Source of the DNA: Manduca sexta
Taxonomy: Eukaryota; Arthropoda; Insecta; Lepidoptera; Sphingidae
Reading direction: 5' to 3'
Assembly: GCF_014839805.1 (NCBI RefSeq)
Contig: NC_051118.1
Location: 9,292,391 to 9,356,390 of the forward strand
DNA: 64,000 nucleotides
Part shown: positions 1 to 11,616 of the stretch, in pieces
Layout: each line of letters starts with the position of its first letter
Position numbering within the stretch: the first letter of the stretch is position 1
Notes under the pieces: generated by a model
Databases searched by the model: none
Seen by the model: the letters and a program-made list of their open reading frames with translations, nothing else
Told to the model about the DNA's origin: nothing
Position numbers and translations under genes: made by a program

Positions 1-362
1 TAGGCCAGCGATTTTAAAAGAACTGTGGTTACTTCTCAAAGGCAAGTCGCGAAGAAGTCCTTGTGAGTTTTGGTTACGCAAAAGTAAACAGCAGTAGCCC
101 TGCCCTGGATATTATGTTTGGACGACTAAATGATAAAAATTAATTTCAACCATAATAAGTATTACGACTGCTGCAAAGTTCTCCGAATAAAAAGTCGACA
201 AAAACATGCCAGCATCTCGGCAGAATTTCATCAGTAACTAGGCTTTCCGTTCTAAAAAATAAATATGTGTTTTAATATGAGCGAATTCATGATACCGTCA
301 CCTTCCTTCAATAAAAGAATTATACTATCACCTGTAAAGCAAAATAGCATCAGTATCCTGAC
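1..362. other. Intron sequence after exon F
   Basis: AT-rich, beginning on the minus strand with the GTCAGG donor at 362. I see no exon, RNA gene or repeat boundary here. Confidence 0.6.
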
Positions 363-500
363 CTGGTACGCGTTCCACTGGTGCAGCAGGTGGTGGTGGC
401 AGGCGGCGCAGGCGCGCACGGTGCCCTGCGCGTCCTTCGGCCGCGAGCGCGGCGGCCGCGGGTGCTGCTCGCCGAAGATAGGGAAGTACGGCTGCTTCGT
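363..500 (-). CDS. Exon F: second half of cysteine module 2
   Basis: 138 bases from the acceptor GTGTATTCCAG|ACG to the donor TACCAG|GTCAGG; phase 0 at both ends, 46 residues. It encodes TKQPYFPIFGEQHPRPPRSR, PKDAQGTVRACAAC, then HHHLLHQWNAYQ. It lines up with exon B (PYFPFLGAH..., GTVRCCCVC, LRQQWEQY) with the same acceptor position relative to the PYFP motif. The CxxC is RACAAC. It is GC-rich against an AT-rich flank. A minus-strand frame starting at 516 and several plus-strand frames over this interval are shadows. The next exon must lie left of the window. Confidence 0.87.
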
Positions 501-1117
501 CTGGAATACACACCAACGGTCATGTTATCGCTGTTATGTGATAATTAAGCTAAATAATATATTGGGAATTATGATAGGATATTTAATCCCCGTTTTTAAT
601 AATCTATCCCGATCGCTGTATTCAATCCATCACGAACGTAGACCAATCAGAACAGAGTTTTATTTGACATGGTTATAAATATTCATTTTGATTAATTTGT
701 TCTCAGAATTGGATTATTTATTGATCGTTTATTGAAAACGATAAACCATAACATGGTTTTGTAATCTACTGTATCTATGGTCGCCGGCAAACCAGCGCAA
801 CGAGATTAGACTACGCCAAACGCATGTTTATGCGCCAACGCAAACGTTCGCAATTTGAATAACGCGATTGTCAAAAATGGCAGACGCGCGACTAAGGACA
901 GGGTTTCTTGTATACGAGACCCCAAATAGATAGGTAATGCCAAAGGGTAGGTAATTCTACCTTCAAGTAACAATGTGCAAGCACTGCTGTGTACCAATTG
1001 AAGAATATTATCAAACTTAGCATCGAACCTTTAAAGAGGAGGTATACAGTTAAGTTCTAACCAGATGTGATGGTTTATTTATTTACTAACTTCTAATTGA
1101 CAATTTGGTTTTACCTT

Positions 1118-1158
1118 AAACGCCTCACACTAGGCTAAGCCTGTATCGTGAGGCGTTT
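1118..1158. repeat. Short perfect inverted repeat (hairpin)
   Basis: AAACGCCTCAC at 1,118-1,128 and its exact complement GTGAGGCGTTT at 1,148-1,158, with a 19-base loop that contains a smaller AGGCT/AGCCT pair. It sits in AT-rich intron. It could be a small foldback element; nothing shows that it is transcribed. Confidence 0.7.
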
Positions 1159-1807
1159 TACAAGAATATCTTATATTCAGTAATATAAACATGGAATCTC
1201 CAGTAGTGCGACGATTATTATTAGCTATTTTTCAAAGTGGGTATTAAGGAAGTAAATAAATTTATAAATAGTGCAAAAATGGAAATTAAGTCTAGATCTA
1301 AAATTCATAAAAGAATAATTGTATAATTTCCGAGATTAGAGTATATTCCAAAAACATGTTATATTTTAGATATTAACCCAACACGCTTTGCTTAGGGTAC
1401 AATTATCAATGCATCGCTAACAGAACCGGCTAATTCCGCACATAAACCGCATCATTTATGTTGTCAATAGAATATTTACATTCGTCGTAGTGTTGCCAGT
1501 GGTATTTGTATAAGGATTCTAAGTATAACCTTTTTGTTGTGTATGTACTAAAATCGTTTTTGGCTTCGGCAAACATTTCAATAAAGTCCATTATCCTTAA
1601 ATTATAGTCTTTCCACCTCCAACTATATTTTTGTATTCACTTATGCTATTTATTTGATATTTTTCCGTGATATTTTTTTATTATTCTAATACAATCACGA
1701 GTCACATCAACTAGCTGAAGGTTCAAGTTGAAAACCAGCGCGAGGCACACCTTGCCCGACATTTTGTGCTGAACTGGAACTTTTTCTGAGGTATCATAAG
1801 ATGGAAG

Positions 1808-2130
1808 AGCGGCGATAGCCTAGTTGGGTCTGGAACGGACTGCCGAGACGAATGTCAGCAGGTTCAAATCCCAAGAGTACACATCTCTGACTTTTCTAAA
1901 AAAATATGTGTGTCGTCTTTGTGAATTATCGCTTACTTTAACGGTGAAGGAAAACATCGTGAGGAAACCTGCATACCTGAGAAGTTCTCTATGTATACGA
2001 ATTTCGAAGGTGTATGAAGTCTAGGCCCGCACTAGGCCAGCGTGGTGGAGTAAGACCAATTCCCTCTCAGTAGTAGAGGAGGCCCGTGCCCAGTAGTGGG
2101 ACAGTATATAATACAGGGCTGATATTATTA
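1808..2130 (+). mobile_element. tRNA-derived SINE (family M), near full length
   Basis: The head has Pol III-type boxes: TAGCCTAGTTGGG (box A-like) and GGTTCAAATCC (box B). The body shares long blocks with the copy at 34,625 (GGTGAAGGAAAACATCGTGA, CAGCGTGGTGGA, CTCAGTAGTAGAGGAGGCCC), and the tail ends CAGGGCTGATATTATTAT. This layout is common in Lepidoptera. Small open frames in it are chance. Confidence 0.85.
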
Positions 2131-2235
2131 TAAGATGGATGTTGTTTGTACAGTCTATACATATACAATATACATATTACTTATTTTTGTACGTTGTTTA
2201 TAAATGTTTGTATGCGTCCCAGTATACTGTACGAA

Positions 2236-2403
2236 TAAAGTGGCCCACGTAAGTGTGTCGCGTTCCGGTATCATCGTATGTATTGGATACCAACAGGTCG
2301 GAATAATTGTGTCGACTGCCGAGAGGTAAGCATTTCTCGCCAGTGGACATTCTATTGGCCCCCACTGGTGCATTGGAGTCACTTTCCGTTAACGCATAAA
2401 AAA
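2236..2403 (+). repeat. Dispersed repeat B copy
   Basis: Carries the family blocks GTGGCCCACGTAAGTGTGTC, ATAATTGTGTCGACTGCCGA and ACATTCTATTGG, and ends in an A-rich tail. Family B has many copies in this window. Its last 50 bases resemble the 3' tails of lepidopteran LINEs. Confidence 0.8.
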
Positions 2404-2654
2404 ATATTTTCTTTCTTTCTTTTCTTTCATATCCATCTGTCTCAGTGGTCAGTACGTGGTTAACACGCCAGCGCTATCGGCAGCTCTGTTTACAATGAAG
2501 ACAGCGCCGCGGTTCAGGGGGCGCGACATGACACTCGGCGATAACCACAACCGACGTGTTTAATGTTTACCCCTCGCGGCGACAACCTACATGCATGCCA
2601 TACTAACACTTCACCGCAGCTTCGTATGAGTTAAATCATGTTCTTTTTTGGTAA

Positions 2655-2758
2655 GATAAACAGTCTTGGATGCAAGCCGCTTCCAACACGTCGACGTGGA
2701 GATCCTTGGGGGAGACCTAGGTCCGGCAGTGGACTTCCTGTGGCTGATGATGATGAAA
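2655..2758 (+). mobile_element. 3' tail fragment of an RTE-like LINE or derived SINE
   Basis: GGAGATCCTTGGGGGAGACC, then CCGGCAGTGGAC, then GGCTGATGATGATGA. This matches in layout the 3' ends at 3,412 and 18,190, where the upstream part reads as an RTE reverse-transcriptase C-terminus. Confidence 0.6.
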
Positions 2759-2924
2759 CAGTCTTAATTACAAAACATGTTTTAGCGTTAAGAGGTGGTT
2801 AAGAATTGCATCAATAGCTGTCAAACACATCACCGGTTTCCTAGTTTAAATCTTATTAAGAGGCAAGATGGCGGGGTTGACTTACAGCTGATCGAGTAAA
2901 TTTGTGTTTTAACTAAGCATAGCT

Positions 2925-3035
2925 TTGCGATTTTTTTATAAGTAAGACTGATAGGGGACAAACGCATACGATCACCTAATAGTAAACGATCACCGGCGCC
3001 CATAAACCTTTGCAATACCAAGGAGAATACCGACC
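2925..3035 (-). repeat. LINE-tail-like dispersed repeat
   Basis: On the minus strand: TTTATGGGCGCCGGTGATCG, then a TAGGTGATCGTATGCG-type motif and CCCCTATC, then an A/T-rich tail. The pattern resembles LINE 3' ends seen in Lepidoptera. Divergent; boundaries approximate. Confidence 0.5.
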
Positions 3036-3411
3036 TTTTAAATAGGAATACGCTCTTAATAAATAAATACTAAATACATAACACATGTTGAGTGGTAAAT
3101 AGATACTTACTCATTGGACGAGTTCACTCGTTCAGATGTTCAAGGCGATAAATTTATAAGTAGGTAATGCTTAACGTATTAAGTGCGATAATTCATCATG
3201 TAAATAAAGAGTCGGAGTTTTCGTTATCGAAACAGCATCAAGTGAAATAGGCCCTTCGCACACTTACCGTAAAGTTTAGTTAACGTAGGCGAATAAACCA
3301 ACAAGTATTAAGAAATTTTACCTAAAGGCCTGATAGCAGGGTAATGAGAAGTCGATACGTATGATTCACGGTCAGTTCAATACATATAACTATACATCGC
3401 GAGCGAAAGCC

Positions 3412-3535
3412 AATCATCATCATCATCATCATCAGCCCCTTGCAGTCCACTGCTGGACATAGGCCTCTCCCAAGGTACGCCACAGAACCCGGTCTGCTGC
3501 TTTATACATCCAGTCGTTGCCGGCCAATGTCGGCA
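3412..3535 (-). mobile_element. RTE-like LINE 3' end fragment
   Basis: The minus frame reads AGNDWMYKAADRVLWRTLGE followed by AYVQQWT, a C-terminal pattern of RTE-clade reverse transcriptases. It is followed by GGCTGATGATGATGATG ending in a (GAT)n tail (plus strand ATC repeats at 3,417-3,433). Truncated at the 5' end. Confidence 0.75.
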
Positions 3536-3630
3536 AAAGCCAATGTCAATTAGATAAATGTTCATATAAGTAGTGCTGGCTCCAAACTAAGACAGGAATG
3601 TAGAGTTTTATCATCAGTGAATCAGTTAGT

Positions 3631-3765
3631 ATACCCGGTTTCGAATAGGTCGGGTTTGTGTCGACTGGCGAGAGATAGTCATCTCCTGTTAGTCGCCATT
3701 CCATCCATGATCATGACTTTATTCCACTTACCATCTCGATCGATGGGCTCACTTTACTTTGCTTG
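3631..3765 (+). repeat. Divergent dispersed repeat B fragment
   Basis: Blocks GGTTTCGAATAGGTCGGGTT, GTGTCGACTGGCGAG and ATTCCACTTACCATC mark it as an old copy of family B. Confidence 0.55.
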
Positions 3766-4696
3766 CTTAATAAAATTACACTCGCAAAGATAATGACAGC
3801 TTGCATGAAAAATATAGTTTGCAACATAAAAAATAAGAATTCACGATACTAAGTGACGTCACATGTATTATAATGCGGTCGTGTGAAGGAGATAGTAAAA
3901 TGCATTGTGATCCCCCATACACGTCCAAACTGCATCAATTTTAATATTTTCACAGATTACACCCGATACAGTTAATTGCCACTCAGCATAAAGTTACGTA
4001 AACAAAAAGATAAAATCCAGAGAATTAAACATCTTCTATAGTCTAGATTTATCATGATTAATTAAAAAGAAAAAAAAATACAGATTTTCTATTGTAAGAA
4101 TAAACAATACATTTCCTACGTATTGTGGCTACATTTATTAATATTTAAATTGTGTGAATATTATGATAATTAAAAGCTTCCTTCATAAAATAAGATTTCG
4201 GTGCGTCGCCATTCATTATTTTACAGTTACATATTTTATACTGCCTTTTTTAATGCCAGTAGAGCCTGTAACTCGAGTAATATGGAGCCATTGTATAGAT
4301 GTTAATCGACTAAAACTAATAATAGGTCAAAGAATAATAATTGGGGCAAATTTTCGAAGATTGTAATTCTCTTAGCGGGGTAATTTTAAATCAATATTTA
4401 AGAAATGTGTAGGGTAAAACTAAGATTGTTTTTAATACGTGTTATTGGATCGTCAGCCTCTTTCTAGATAGCAGAATACACAGCTGGAATGATAAGTAAC
4501 TAACCAAAGATGATGGGAAATCTATGCCTCTAATCATACAGATGGGTATACAATAGCCAGCGAAATAATCTTCCATGAGATGGTGATGGTTTACTATCAC
4601 TATCTCTATCTCATACCAAGACAACACAGATCAACTTGCAAGCGCAGCGAAAACAAGTGCGTGCGCGCATCTCCCCGCGCGTCCGCCGTCCAGTGC

Positions 4697-4755
4697 AGGG
4701 TGACGGGTGCGGGGTGACGGGTGCGGGGTGACGAGTGCGGGGTGACGAGCGCGAT
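4697..4755. repeat. 15-bp GC-rich minisatellite, about four units
   Basis: The unit GGGTGACGGGTGCGG repeats with drift to GACGAG in the later units. It lies in a short CpG-rich island (about 4,650-4,850) inside the E-F intron. No coding signal. Confidence 0.8.
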
Positions 4756-4904
4756 AACCGCAGGGCCGCAAGGTCAACCCGACACTAGAGATATTTTCCA
4801 TTGCGATAACACCGCGGCACCGAGCCACCCGGCGACCCCGCGCGATAGCCTCAGTGGCTGTTTCAATTTATCGGCTATTTGCTGGCGAGGATTGATTGGT
4901 GACG

Positions 4905-5010
4905 TCATCGTGTAGTTGGTCTAGTGGAGGCGTAAGCGTGAAGCACTAGGTTCAATTTCGAAATAATACTTGTGAATTGCCCGAGATAGGAATTTATATC
5001 TCATTTTATG
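4905..5010 (+). mobile_element. Possible tRNA-derived SINE head remnant
   Basis: GTTGGTCTAGTGG resembles a box A and AGGTTCAATTTC a weak box B 30 bases on. There is no full cloverleaf, and the body does not match the other SINEs here. Confidence 0.35.
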
Positions 5011-6624
5011 ACAATAAGCTCAACTCCAAACCACATTACAACATGTAAGGAATTTTTATTCGTATTTTGAAAACAAACTAACAACTAAGAAAACAATGCA
5101 TTGTTTAAGAGCATTTGTTTAATTATCCAGTCACGAGTTGCCAATTGTTCTTCATGATTATCATCAGAATTATCCATTAAGTTTTTATGTGAAATCATTT
5201 GTTTGATAATTAGACACAGAAAAAAAAAAGATATAAAAATTATCATCAATTTTAGAAACGCTGTATAATTAAAATATTTACATTCATAAAATGAGCTAAA
5301 AGTGTGAATATTATTTACATTTATACTGCAGGAACGAGAGCGTAAAAATATAATTAATTAGATGTCGGCAACAGATCTAACACACAACCGCGTACGCACA
5401 TCACGCGTCACAAAACTTGACCGGGCTATAATAAAATAGTGGTTCACTTCGAGCCACTGACAGGAGACTATATCAAATATAAAGAAAATAGTCCGAGGCC
5501 TTTAAGCGAGTTAAGATTAGCAAGAAAATTTGCAGGAGTTGACTTCGGCACGCAATTTTTACCACGTATTTGAAAGGTTGCAGGAGTTGCAGTTAGTTAC
5601 ATGTCTAAAACATTATGAAAATATTGCTGCTAGTGTATACGCATCGAGAAGTCTTTGCGCTATATAATGCTGCTAAAATTGGTAGTCTAAACTTTGTTTT
5701 AGTCCGGCCTACCCCTGAGTAATGGAAAAAGCCGGCAGTAGGTCATCGGTGTATCAATGTTTTGTTACTTGCGTCCTTACGCCAAATAAATGATGAATCA
5801 TTCACACAATATCGTTTAGATTTGATTCAACATATTTTTCTGCCATTGACAGGGCTTAAACTTTAACCTCTGAAAGCCCAAATTAGATCCTTATAGGAAA
5901 CTACCTACATTATCTCCGAGTAGCCTACCCTAGCTTAGTTTTGTGAATGGACTTCAACATGAGCGACGTCGCGTCCAAAAGATAGCTAGCAATCCCAATA
6001 TTTCTGACATTATAGACGTTCATAAGTAACGGTGATGCTACTTTCGCGTATATTCTGCCATAAAAAAACCCCAACACAAAGCTATTAGCGTCTGTTTATA
6101 AAAACTAACAAATAAAACCGAGTGATCCCTATTATCTGGCGCAATTACGGTCGGTGTCGCGGGTCGCGGTGTATCGCGAGCATTTACATACTTTAACGTA
6201 AACAACGGTTAAACTAGCCGCTTTGAGACTGGCTTGCACAACGACTTACTAAACATGTTTAGCTCTCAATATATTTAAAACCTCGTGCTGTCACTGTCAT
6301 TCATTAGAAGTTGCTGAAGACAGCACTATGCTTAAAACATATTTATCATTAATCATGTTCAGTGAGAAGTTGTGCAAGCAAGGGTAAGTGTACGGTTTAA
6401 ATGAGTTCTCAGCCTTAATATTATTTATCTAATGTGGTGACTACAGTCCAACACCTGTTCGATTATCAGGAATACAACTATATGAAGTCTTAGTTCTTAG
6501 ACGGTAGACCGAAATGGCGATTGGAAACGAACCAGAACGTAGATAATAATGGCAGTTGATTCGTTGAAGGATCTCGTGAGGCCTTGGCCGATTACGGGCA
6601 ATTAGTATTACCATAGGATTTTTT

Positions 6625-6885
6625 TTACAGCTTTCAATGACGAGACGAGCTTGCCGTTCGCCTTATAGTAAGCGATAAGACCGCCCATAAACAGTAGAAA
6701 CACCATCCAACACCTTTAATTACAAAGTATTGTTTGGTATTCCACTGCGCTCGCCATCCTGAGACATCAGATGTTAAGTCTCATTATGTCCAGTAGTTAC
6801 ACTGGCTACAATGTCCTTCAAACCGAAACACAACCGTGACTACCCAGGCGGAGCCTCACATATTAGAGACCTACCAACTCTTATA
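6625..6885 (-). repeat. Dispersed repeat C (LINE/SINE 3' region), minus copy
   Basis: The reverse complement of the copy at 36,165-36,470. Shared blocks include ATGTTAAGTCTCATTATGTCC, complementary to the 36.3-kb copy with few changes, and GTAATTAAAGGTGTTGGATGG. The tail motif CGCTTAC(C/T)AT...CGAACGGCAAGCTCGTCTCG precedes an A-rich end. Confidence 0.75.
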
Positions 6886-8705
6886 AGCAGTTAGGTACTA
6901 AACTTTTTAATAAACATTATAACCTAGATAGCGGCAATACGCACAATGAATAGACCGCCAGAATATCTAGTTTTGAAAGTAGATCAAATCAGCATAATTC
7001 TGGCGATGTCCTAGATGAGTGTTGTGACAAAAACCTGAAATCCAAAATGTCACTCGACATCATCCATGACATCAACTTGCTTAATAAAAAAAAACTAAAT
7101 TTTAAATGCTATCCATAATATATATAAATTATTATTTAAGTAATCAAGGAATTAATCACATTATGAATTGGCTAATTAATTTTATCGATAAATTTCTATA
7201 ACGACATACGCTTATACATATAGTTAACATATATGTTAATAAAACTGAAATTAGGTGATGTTTATCTCGTATGACTTAAATTATCATTCGAATTGATTTA
7301 TTAATCCAGATTATAAATAGTGATATCTTTAAGTGTTTTGACACAACCGGTTGTAAATTACGTGAATGCAGGTTCGATTTAGAGAAGACGAGAAATAATT
7401 TATTGTACAATTCTCAGAAACCTGTCCTATGCTTTTAGGCCTAAATAAAGTATTTCAAATTATTGTATCATCCTTAACATAGATGTAGGAAGTTTTAATT
7501 AGATGAATTAAACGCAAAAATCTCTGAACGAATATGAATGATATTTTGCATACAAATAGTCCCTATCCTAGATCAACATTTAGCCTTTTTATATCGAAAA
7601 AACAGCGAGACGCTTTGCCAGAAAAGTCTTTCAAAATGCGTCGGTCGAAACCGCGAGCAAAACTAGTATTATATAATCCCGGAGCTCGTCTTATCTATTG
7701 CTCTTATATCCTCCAAACGAACCGGTAACAACCGGCCACAAACTTATCAACATCGAATGATCAAACCACTTCGAACCGATCCGCGTGTAATTTCGAGTCA
7801 ATCTGCGCGCGCGCATTAACGATACTTACTTTTCGTTGCCGACTTATCGACGGATGTCTGAACAACCGGAGCGAACCGGCCGTAACGTAGTCATGTGAAT
7901 ATTAGTTTGAAACGTACGACCTATTAACATGCGCCAGTAGGAGCAAGGCTGCTTGATAACTGATAGTGGAATGAGAGGGGACTGCGGTGGGCAGGAGGGG
8001 GACTGAGTATAATGGTGACAGCTTGTTTTCAATTGGATTTTCTCGTTTGCATTTCTATCATATTTTACAGATGACTGGTTGACTGGGCAGGTTAATGAGG
8101 TCAATTGAAAAAAGACTCTATTATCATGTGAAAAACGGCTCGTTTTATTGTCAATTGGGAAGCAATGTTGATAACGGGCTAGGTTATAAATAATTCGAAA
8201 ATAAATTCAAGCGTAAACAAATTTTATCAATGTTTTTGTGCTAAACATTTAATAAAGTAAGATTTATCCGTAACTATGTTCAAAACTGTCTCATCTTCGA
8301 ATATATCCGATAATTTGATCTGTGACCGATAAAATTTTAGCCGATAGAACGCTCCATCGCTACCTACACTGGCAAGTGAATAACGTTAACGGTTATGTTG
8401 TTCTCACCGGTCTTGCGGCCTAATGTCGACACTCGAGAGTATAGCATCCGAGCGAAGTCGACCGAGTCCCTAACCTATGTACACCCTACACTGGCATACC
8501 AACCAAAACCCGCGATGACCTTTTTATGAAATGAAATAAAACTACTTTCGCGAGAAACCCTATACATTAGTTTATTTTCGTTTTCTTTCTCGTTAACATT
8601 TCCAACAGGCGTATGCCGTTTAATAGTTAAGTTTTACGCATTATTTATTATAATTTATGATTGTGACGCAAAGACAATACATTTAAAAATAGGATAATGG
8701 TATAA

Positions 8706-8755
8706 TATCGATAAGTCACGTGGCCTATGCCCTTTACAAGACCATAATATCGATA
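8706..8755. promoter_or_regulatory. Two TATCGATA octamers
   Basis: Perfect DRE-type palindromes (the DREF/BEAF recognition octamer in Drosophila) at 8,706-8,713 and 8,748-8,755, each inside ATAATATCGATAA. Function here is inference. Confidence 0.35.
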
Positions 8756-8932
8756 ATGCAAAGTTAAACAAACACGATTAAATGTATACAATATAAGTCA
8801 TTGTCCGAGTTATTTTTCACTCGATTCGCCCGCGGATCCGGCCACGTCACAGTTCTTTTCCACAGAAAACTTATGATCTACGGGATGATGGCCTTTGTGC
8901 CAAATATAAATATTATTTAAATACATTAAATG

Positions 8933-9060
8933 GTATCAGAGAACTTCAAAGGTACGTGAAGTCAGCCAACCCGCACTAGGCCAGCGTGGTGGACTAAGGT
9001 ACTCTCTCAATAGTAGAGGAGGCCCGTGCCCACGGCCAGTATACATATAAGATTATTATT
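8933..9060 (+). mobile_element. SINE family M, 3' fragment
   Basis: Contains GAAGTCAGCCAACCCGCACT, AGGCCAGCGTGGTGGACTAA and AGTAGAGGAGGCCCGTGCCC, then an A/T tail. The head and Pol III boxes are missing. Confidence 0.75.
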
Positions 9061-9779
9061 GATAATCATTATTTTGAAAGTTATTCTTTAATTTTTATAT
9101 ATATATTAATATCTTTATAAAAATATAAAATATTACTATCATTATATATTTATATTTTTATAACTTGTCCCGTTCCCGTCGTATTTCACCAAATCTGTGG
9201 GCTTATGGAGAAACAACTTCAATGGTTTATATAATAATCTATTGATAGAAATGTTTTGTCAATCATACATAGGGTTAGTATGACAGATTTCAGTCTAGTG
9301 TTAAATGGATAAATGTTGTTATTTAGAGGTTTCTGCTTTTACTTTTAACAACCAAAAATCTTCCCAAACTTCTCCATTTATATTATTCGTGTTTAACTAG
9401 TAAAAATAATTATCTATATCGAGTTGCAATGAATGTAGGTTTCCATAAGATCATCGATATTCGGGGTCAATCGTAATTATAAAAAACATCCACGAGGCGT
9501 ATCTGGCGAAGTTATTATAAAAAATGTGCGAACATAAACAATAACATTGGACGCTATGGTAACTGGCTCGGAATAAAGTCGATATCTTTGGTAGCAACAA
9601 TAATTCGAATATAAACTAAGTAATCATCGAGTTCATAATCATTGTGTTCGCCCCTTGCACCCTCGTCACCTCGTTTTATATTTCGATATATGCGTCATAC
9701 ACAAATACCAAATTTAGTGACTAAAAACGGAATATCAATATCTAAAAGTTTTTATTATCCCTGTTAATTTTCGCACTAC

Positions 9780-9890
9780 TGGCGCCATCTTGGCACGCCT
9801 ATTAGAACTTAAATATTCCCGCGCTCACAAAAGCAGTTTACCGACCGCGCGCACGTGGCGCGCACGAACGGCCATTTAGTGGATGACATG
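9780..9890. promoter_or_regulatory. CpG-rich segment with an E-box and GCCAT motifs
   Basis: GGCGCCATCTTGGCACGCC, then GCGCGCACGTGGCGCGCAC (a CACGTG E-box in a near-palindrome), then GGCCATTTAG. It is an isolated GC island in AT-rich intron. There is no direct evidence of activity. Confidence 0.25.
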
Positions 9891-10429
9891 TTTTTTGCAT
9901 CTTTGTACACTAGTATATACAAATCAAATTTGTTTTTATTTTTTGTTCAATATCCACGTTTTGTCTCTCCATTTCAACAACCCTAATCAATAACAATCGC
10001 TATTGTAATAGGGTACCGGACTATTTTTTGTTCTTTGCTATTATCAAATATTTACATAATATAAATTATAACACAGAAGGAATTATTAAAATCCAGTAAA
10101 AAATCAACAAGTTATAAGTCTTTGAATTTCGGAGGAAGGGGTAATTAACAAGAAACGGAATAGGGACGAAATACCCACAAGTGACGTCATCGGGAATTAA
10201 GACGCGTGCGCAAGAAAGAGATGAAGCGATATCCCCACATCGCGCTTATTTCTGCACATTACAATATTTTAAATATGAATTACTCGCAATTTTTTTTAAC
10301 CAATTTTTATGCAATTTTCGCAGGAGAGCTTCTTTTTCGTATCATTAACCATTACATATAGAATAATGTACAAAATCAAACATAGGCCGGTCCCCTATTG
10401 GTGTATCTGAGCAGATTCTTATAAAACAA

Positions 10430-10724
10430 TTAGGTGTTTACGGTTTCGCCCGTGTGAAAAGCCGTTCTCGCTATATAAATCCCTAAATCTGTAGTGATCC
10501 ATAGCGCAACTTGGACGATGCCAGCACCATCTATTTATTAAAATATGAATAAAAAAGAAACATAGAAGGAAATTACCAGGATAAAAGTAGCCTATGTGTT
10601 TGCCCAAATTAGGGTCTATACGTGTTCGAAATTTCATCTGCATTCGTTCACCTGTTTCAGCATTTATTTCAAATAAACATCCATACATTTTTACAAACCT
10701 TTGCATTTACAATATTATACAAGA
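10430..10724 (-). mobile_element. Non-autonomous Helitron, degenerate
   Basis: On the minus strand it begins A|TCTTGTATAATATTG and has the family phrase 'aatgcaaaggtttgtaaaaa'. It ends ACGGGCGAAACCGTAAACAC followed by CTAA|T, where the usual end is CTAG|T. The same family layout recurs at 16,605 and 33,310. Confidence 0.6.
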
Positions 10725-11035
10725 TAACATAATATTAGGGTTTTTTCGATCAGGGGATAGCAAGGATATAATAAGGAGACCCTATATAATAAGGACTGCC
10801 ATTTATCAGGCACTATTTGTTTAAATTTGATTACATCTTCTTGAATTAATATTGTATAGTTGTTACTAATCAAAAAGGAATAAGAGCAAGACGAGTCGAT
10901 CTTAAGAACATTTAATTATATCGTGACTTCTTCGAAACGCACCAGTAATGCTTATGTTGATATACTTTATACCTAAGCCATGTTCGAGGAGAAACAACAC
11001 CCGTGGAGTGGCCAAAACTAAATTCTTAATGATAA

Positions 11036-11328
11036 TATCGATACTTCGGCAGTATATCCTCTACACTGAGATTAAACGTCTCGTATGGGTAGATACTCGA
11101 TATCTTTTAAAGTATCCGGTACGGGCGGCGGTCAATATAGACACTCGACACGAATCGATATCGATAATCGCACTCGACTCTCGATATTGTGCGTTAAAAA
11201 GACGTCTTTAAGAATTTCAATTTTGTATTTCTTATATTTATTTTGTCCGTTCTCGATATTTTAATAATCGATATTATCGAGCCGATACATCTGTGGAACG
11301 GCATCGATAACATCTTCTCTTATCGATA
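11036..11328. promoter_or_regulatory. Cluster of TATCGATA octamers
   Basis: Three perfect octamers at 11,036-11,043, 11,159-11,166 and 11,321-11,328, plus several ATCGATA or CTCGATAT variants between them. In Drosophila TATCGATA is the DREF site of housekeeping promoters and BEAF insulators. No transcript start is visible here. Confidence 0.4.
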
Positions 11329-11616
11329 TATTGTACCTTAGTTGTTGTAGCACATTTTTTTTATAGTATTGGCAATATACAGAGTAAAACGAACGCGCAG
11401 ATAAACGTGACCGAATGGCTTTCGCCTTTGTCGAATCGTCGATCGCAATTAGTACGCACCAGTTCCGAACGAACTTAACCGCTACCGCCTGGTTCATTTC
11501 GAAAATGGTCTAATCAGCATACGTGATGTCTGATATGCTTGCAGATGAGTTATTCGGATTAGTTTTTCTTATTAACACGTAACTAGGGGTTAGAATAATT
11601 TCCGTAATGTCGACCA

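Larger units (their letters stand above)
501..11616. other. Intron between exons E and F
   Basis: About 11 kb, AT-rich. It holds the SINE, LINE-tail, Helitron and motif features listed separately. The stretches 501-1,110, 1,165-1,800, 3,780-4,690, 5,030-6,630, 6,890-8,700, 9,060-9,770 and 9,890-10,430 show no exon-like GC-biased frame and nothing I can name. Confidence 0.55.

Noticed and set aside
328..516. Minus-strand small frame over exon F starting MVCIPDEAA
   Set aside because: Wrong frame: it runs through the acceptor, and its codons lose the PYFP and CxxC motifs that match exon B.
265..678. Plus-strand 137-codon frame at the left edge
   Set aside because: Half of it is the complement of exon F; the rest is AT-rich intron without coding bias.
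1808..1885. tRNA gene (also 34,625-34,700, 14,690-14,760, 25,195-25,240)
   Set aside because: Box A and B are present but no complete cloverleaf can be drawn, and each is followed by a shared repeat body: they are SINE heads.
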